Assembly (NCBI GenBank): GCA_036521655.1
Contig: DATDHI010000394.1
Span: 1 to 8,668 of the forward strand
Source of the DNA: GCA-003244245 sp036521655
Lineage (GTDB): Bacteria; Actinomycetota; Actinomycetes; Mycobacteriales; Pseudonocardiaceae
Direction of reading: 5' to 3'
Length of the DNA: 8,668 nt
Both the position numbers and the translations under genes were made by a program. Each line of letters opens with the position of its first letter. Position 1 is the stretch's first letter. The notes under the pieces were generated by a model that saw only the letters and a list, made by a program, of their open reading frames with translations, had not been told where the DNA came from and did no database searches. Below, in pieces: positions 6,591 through 8,668 of this stretch.

Positions 6591-6910
6591 TGCTGCTCGC
6601 CAACCTGGCGATCCTCGTGCTGGCCGGATTCGTCGGCTTCGCGGTGATCTCCAAGGTGCCCAACACCCTGCACACGCCACTGATGTCCGGCACGAACGCC
6701 ATCCACGGCATCGTGCTGCTCGGGGGAATCGTGGTGCTCGGCGTAGGTCACGACCTCTCGGTACTGGACAAGCTGCTGCTGGTGGTGGCGATCGCGTTCG
6801 GCACCATCAACGTCGTCGGTGGCTTCCTGGTCACCGACCGCATGCTCGGCATGTTCAAGGGCAAGAAACCTGTCCGGACCGTGGCATCAGAGAGCGGCGA
6901 GCCGCGATGA
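6590..6910 (+). CDS. pntAb: NAD(P) transhydrogenase subunit alpha part 2 (membrane domain IIa)
   Basis: This 106-residue membrane protein corresponds to the C-terminal helices of E. coli PntA. The ATG overlaps the pntAa stop by one base (TGATG), with AAGGGGA at 6574-6580 nine bases upstream. Three hydrophobic helices are visible at about 3-21, 38-53 and 59-82. The loop KVPNTLHTPLMSGTNAIHGI is the family hallmark (KVP..LHTPLMS.TNAISG). After the last helix a short basic tail follows (FKGKKPVR). Together with PntB it forms the proton channel of the enzyme. The one-base overlap upstream and four-base overlap downstream imply translational coupling and equal subunit supply. Confidence 0.95.
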   Translation: MLLANLAILVLAGFVGFAVISKVPNTLHTPLMSGTNAIHGIVLLGGIVVLGVGHDLSVLDKLLLVVAIAFGTINVVGGFLVTDRMLGMFKGKKPVRTVASESGEPR

Positions 6911-8295
6911 CCACCCCGGTGTTGGTGCAAGCCCTCTACATCGTCGCTTTCAGCCTGTTCATCTACGGCCTGATGGGCCTGACCGGGCCGCGCACCGCTG
7001 TGCGCGGCAACCTCATCGCAGCCACCGGGATGGGTATCGCGGTGGTGGCGACGCTGCTCACACCGGGTATGAGCAACTGGCCGCTCATCGGGTTGGGCGT
7101 GGCGATCGGCACCTTGCTCGGCGTGCCCGCCGCCCGGCAGGTGAAGATGACCGCGATGCCGCAGATGGTGGCGCTATTCAACGGCGTCGGCGGCGGCGCG
7201 GTCGCGCTGATCGCGTGGGTGGAGTTCAACAGCACCGCCGGGTTCACCGGGGAGCCGGCGTATGTCATGGTGGCCTCGCTGTTCGGCGCGATCGTCGGCT
7301 CGGTGTCCTTCTGGGGTTCGCTGGTGGCCTACGGCAAGCTGCAAGAGCTCATCCCCGGCCGGCCGATCAGCCTGGGTAAGCCGCAGCAGCTGATCAACTT
7401 GCTGACGTTGCTGGCCGCGCTGGCCTGCGCGGTCGCGATCGGGTTCGGCAGCGATTCGCAACTGCTGATCGTGGGGACGCTGGTGTTCGCCGCCGCGTTG
7501 GGACTGCTGGTGGTACTGCCGATCGGTGGCGCCGACATGCCCGTGGTGATCTCGCTGCTCAACGCGCTGACCGGGCTCTCCGCGGCCGCCGCCGGGCTGG
7601 CGCTAAACAACACCGCGATGATCGTCGCCGGCATGATCGTCGGCGCCTCGGGTTCGATCCTCACCAACCTCATGGCCAATGCGATGAACCGGTCCATCCC
7701 GGCGATCGTGGCCGGCGGGTTCGGCGGCGGTGGCTCGGCACCCGGTCGCGAACTGGGCGACAAGACCGTCCGGGAGACCAGCGCCGCCGACGCGGCGGTC
7801 CAGATGGCCTACGCCAACCAGGTCGTCGTGGTGCCCGGGTACGGCATGGCCGTGGCGCAGGCACAGCACGTCGTACGGGACATGGCCAGGTTGCTGGAAG
7901 GCAAGGGCGTCGAGGTCAAGTACGCGATTCACCCGGTGGCCGGCCGGATGCCCGGGCACATGAACGTGCTGCTCGCCGAGGCCGACGTACCCTACGAACA
8001 GCTCAAAGAGATGGACGAGATCAACGGTGAGTTCGCCCGCACCGACCTCGCGCTGGTGATCGGCGCCAACGACGTCACCAACCCCGCCGCCCGCAACGAT
8101 CCGGGCTCCCCCATCCACGGCATGCCGATCCTCAACGTCGATCAGAGCAGGTCGGTCATCGTGCTCAAGCGCTCGATGAACACCGGCTTCGCCGGCATCG
8201 AGAACGAGCTGTACTACTCCCCGGGGACCGCGATGCTCTTCGGCGACGCCAAGTCCTCAGTAGAAACAGTCATCGAGGAACTCAAAGCCCTCTAA
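6907..8295 (+). CDS. pntB: NAD(P) transhydrogenase subunit beta (membrane domain IIb plus NADP-binding domain III)
   Basis: The ATG at 6907 overlaps the pntAb stop (ATGA); the product has 462 residues, normal for PntB. The frame stays open upstream to 6535, but that extension is antisense-like shadow within pntAa/pntAb and is discarded. Residues 1-265 hold about nine membrane helices, including MPQMVALFNGVGGGAVALIA and the conserved ADMPVVISLLNALTG (Asp210, Asn219) that aligns with E. coli PntB Asp213/Asn222. At the E. coli His91 position this protein has Asn92. Residues about 285-462 are the NADP(H)-binding domain: VVVPGYGMAVAQAQ (307-320), IHPVAGRMPGHMNVLLAEA (341-359), VIGANDVTNPAA (384-395) and KRSMNTGFAGIEN (421-433). 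It receives hydride from PntAa-bound NADH and couples this to proton entry, supplying NADPH. All main motifs are present, so the enzyme should be active. Confidence 0.96.
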   Translation: MTTPVLVQALYIVAFSLFIYGLMGLTGPRTAVRGNLIAATGMGIAVVATLLTPGMSNWPLIGLGVAIGTLLGVPAARQVKMTAMPQMVALFNGVGGGAVALIAWVEFNSTAGFTGEPAYVMVASLFGAIVGSVSFWGSLVAYGKLQELIPGRPISLGKPQQLINLLTLLAALACAVAIGFGSDSQLLIVGTLVFAAALGLLVVLPIGGADMPVVISLLNALTGLSAAAAGLALNNTAMIVAGMIVGASGSILTNLMANAMNRSIPAIVAGGFGGGGSAPGRELGDKTVRETSAADAAVQMAYANQVVVVPGYGMAVAQAQHVVRDMARLLEGKGVEVKYAIHPVAGRMPGHMNVLLAEADVPYEQLKEMDEINGEFARTDLALVIGANDVTNPAARNDPGSPIHGMPILNVDQSRSVIVLKRSMNTGFAGIENELYYSPGTAMLFGDAKSSVETVIEELKAL

Positions 8296-8320
8296 CCCCA
8301 CACCCCTCCCACCCCCGCGC

Positions 8321-8368
8321 GTGTCGTCCTCTCGTGCCCGGTGTGTCGTCCTCTCGTGCCCGGTGTGT
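8321..8368 (+). repeat. 22-bp tandem repeat downstream of pntB
   Basis: The unit GTGTCGTCCTCTCGTGCCCG plus GT is present twice without mismatch (8321-8342, 8343-8364) and a third copy starts with GTGT before diverging. A C-rich, purine-poor tract (8294-8319) lies between the pntB stop and the first unit. The repeats are not palindromic. Function is unknown; a minisatellite-type slippage product or a protein-binding site are possibilities. Confidence 0.9.
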
Positions 8369-8373
8369 TGACA
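8368..8373 (+). promoter_or_regulatory. TTGACA hexamer, possible -35 element
   Basis: This is an exact match to the sigma-70/SigA -35 consensus starting at the last base of the 22-bp repeat array and pointing toward the membrane protein gene at 8507. No good -10 hexamer follows at 16-18 bases (ACGGTC at 17); the nearest AT-containing option, TAAGAC, is only 13 bases away. It may be part of a promoter with a poor -10 or chance. Confidence 0.25.
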
Positions 8374-8380
8374 GGCACCC

Positions 8381-8402
8381 GGCCGGTAAGACGGTCTTGG
8401 CC
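8381..8402 (+). terminator. Inverted repeat between pntB and the next gene (weak terminator or operator)
   Basis: GGCC, three unpaired bases, then AAGAC-G-GTCTT and GGCC form a bulged inverted repeat centred at 8393. An outer pair ACCCGGC (8377-8383) and GCCGGGT (8409-8415) can alternatively enclose it. No T-run follows, so it is not a classical intrinsic terminator; the position just after the TTGACA would also suit a repressor site. Both readings are inference. Confidence 0.25.
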
Positions 8403-8493
8403 CTGCTCGCCGGGTAGGCCCGGTCGGCGCAGCCCAGGAGACCGGCGATAGCCTGCAGTGCGTAACGGGGTGAGTGCAGTCGATAGTCAACGC

Positions 8494-8499
8494 GGGAGG
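8494..8499 (+). promoter_or_regulatory. Ribosome binding site GGGAGG for the gene starting at 8507
   Basis: GGGAGG lies seven bases before the GTG at 8507, an excellent match and spacing. It fixes the start of the truncated gene at the end of the window. Confidence 0.7.
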
Positions 8500-8506
8500 C
8501 CGACCG

Positions 8507-8668
8507 GTGCCATCGAAGACCGGACCCAGCGGGGGTAGCTCGCCCCAGGGGGAGTCTGCAGCGGAGAACGGCGTGCGCGACCGCCTGCGTGGCCTCAACG
8601 TGTACGACGCCCTCGCCCTGATCATCGCCCTCGGCATTGTCGGGGTGGGGTTCTTCATCGGGAGCCTG
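8507..8668 (+). CDS. Unidentified membrane protein, N-terminal 54 codons only
   Basis: The frame runs from the GTG at 8507 to the window edge without a stop. The first 35 or so residues are hydrophilic and rich in Ser, Gly and Glu (starts MPSKTGPSGGSSPQGESAAE) and then basic (VRDRLRGLNVYD). A strongly hydrophobic helix ALALIIALGIVGVGFFIGSL follows and reaches the window end. The order of a cytoplasmic basic tail followed by a helix suggests an inner-membrane protein with its N-terminus inside. There is no lipobox or obvious signal-peptide cleavage site. Too little is visible to name a family. The gene is 211 bases after pntB and separated by a repeat and an inverted repeat, so it is probably not part of the pnt operon. 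Confidence 0.7.
   Translation, partial: MPSKTGPSGGSSPQGESAAENGVRDRLRGLNVYDALALIIALGIVGVGFFIGSL

Noticed and set aside
5889..6680. 263-codon minus-strand frame opposite pntAa and pntAb
   Set aside because: It is antisense to well-conserved transhydrogenase genes and has no recognisable motif or ribosome site.
6535..6906. Long N-terminal extension of PntB
   Set aside because: The extension overlaps pntAa and all of pntAb in another frame. The ATG at 6907 gives the normal PntB N-terminus and the usual ATGA overlap.
8321..8368. CRISPR-like repeat
   Set aside because: Two direct copies abut with no spacer, the unit is not palindromic and no cas genes are present.

Overview
This is high-GC, gene-dense actinobacterial-type DNA. 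It uses many GTG and TTG starts, has tightly overlapping genes, and carries the three-gene (pntAa-pntAb-pntB) form of transhydrogenase known from mycobacteria and relatives. No base sequence here fixes the genus. All convincing genes are on the + strand, and the window is cut inside a gene at both ends.

Region 1 (1-5384) looks like a chaperone/envelope/signalling gene set. It opens with the C-terminal 427 codons of an atypical Hsp70: a beta-rich insert, the substrate-binding fold and a very long helical tail. This overlaps by four bases (GTGA) a membrane protein with a TPR-like N-terminus, one transmembrane helix, a coiled coil and an OmpA-like domain. That reading frame is split by an apparent +1 shift near 1790-1800, so the two halves lie in different frames. 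A 26-codon ORF with a perfect GGAGG site follows. Its TGA stop overlaps the TTG start of a 1029-residue transmembrane Ser/Thr kinase whose extracellular part is a run of 12 NHL-type beta-propeller units. The overlaps suggest one transcription unit linking protein folding, the cell envelope and phospho-signalling; the function is inferred, not shown.

Region 2 (5460-8295) is a complete, tightly coupled pnt operon encoding the proton-translocating NAD(P) transhydrogenase (alpha-1, alpha-2 and beta subunits), which couples hydride transfer between NADH and NADP+ to the proton gradient. It probably has its own promoter, though none is clear in the 75-base gap upstream.

Region 3 (8296-8668) holds a 211-base spacer with a 22-base tandem repeat, a TTGACA hexamer and a small inverted repeat. 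It is followed by the first 54 codons of an unidentified single-helix (or more) membrane protein with a strong ribosome binding site.

The part most worth attention is the Hsp70 / TPR-OmpA / small ORF / kinase-NHL set. The pnt operon is ordinary.
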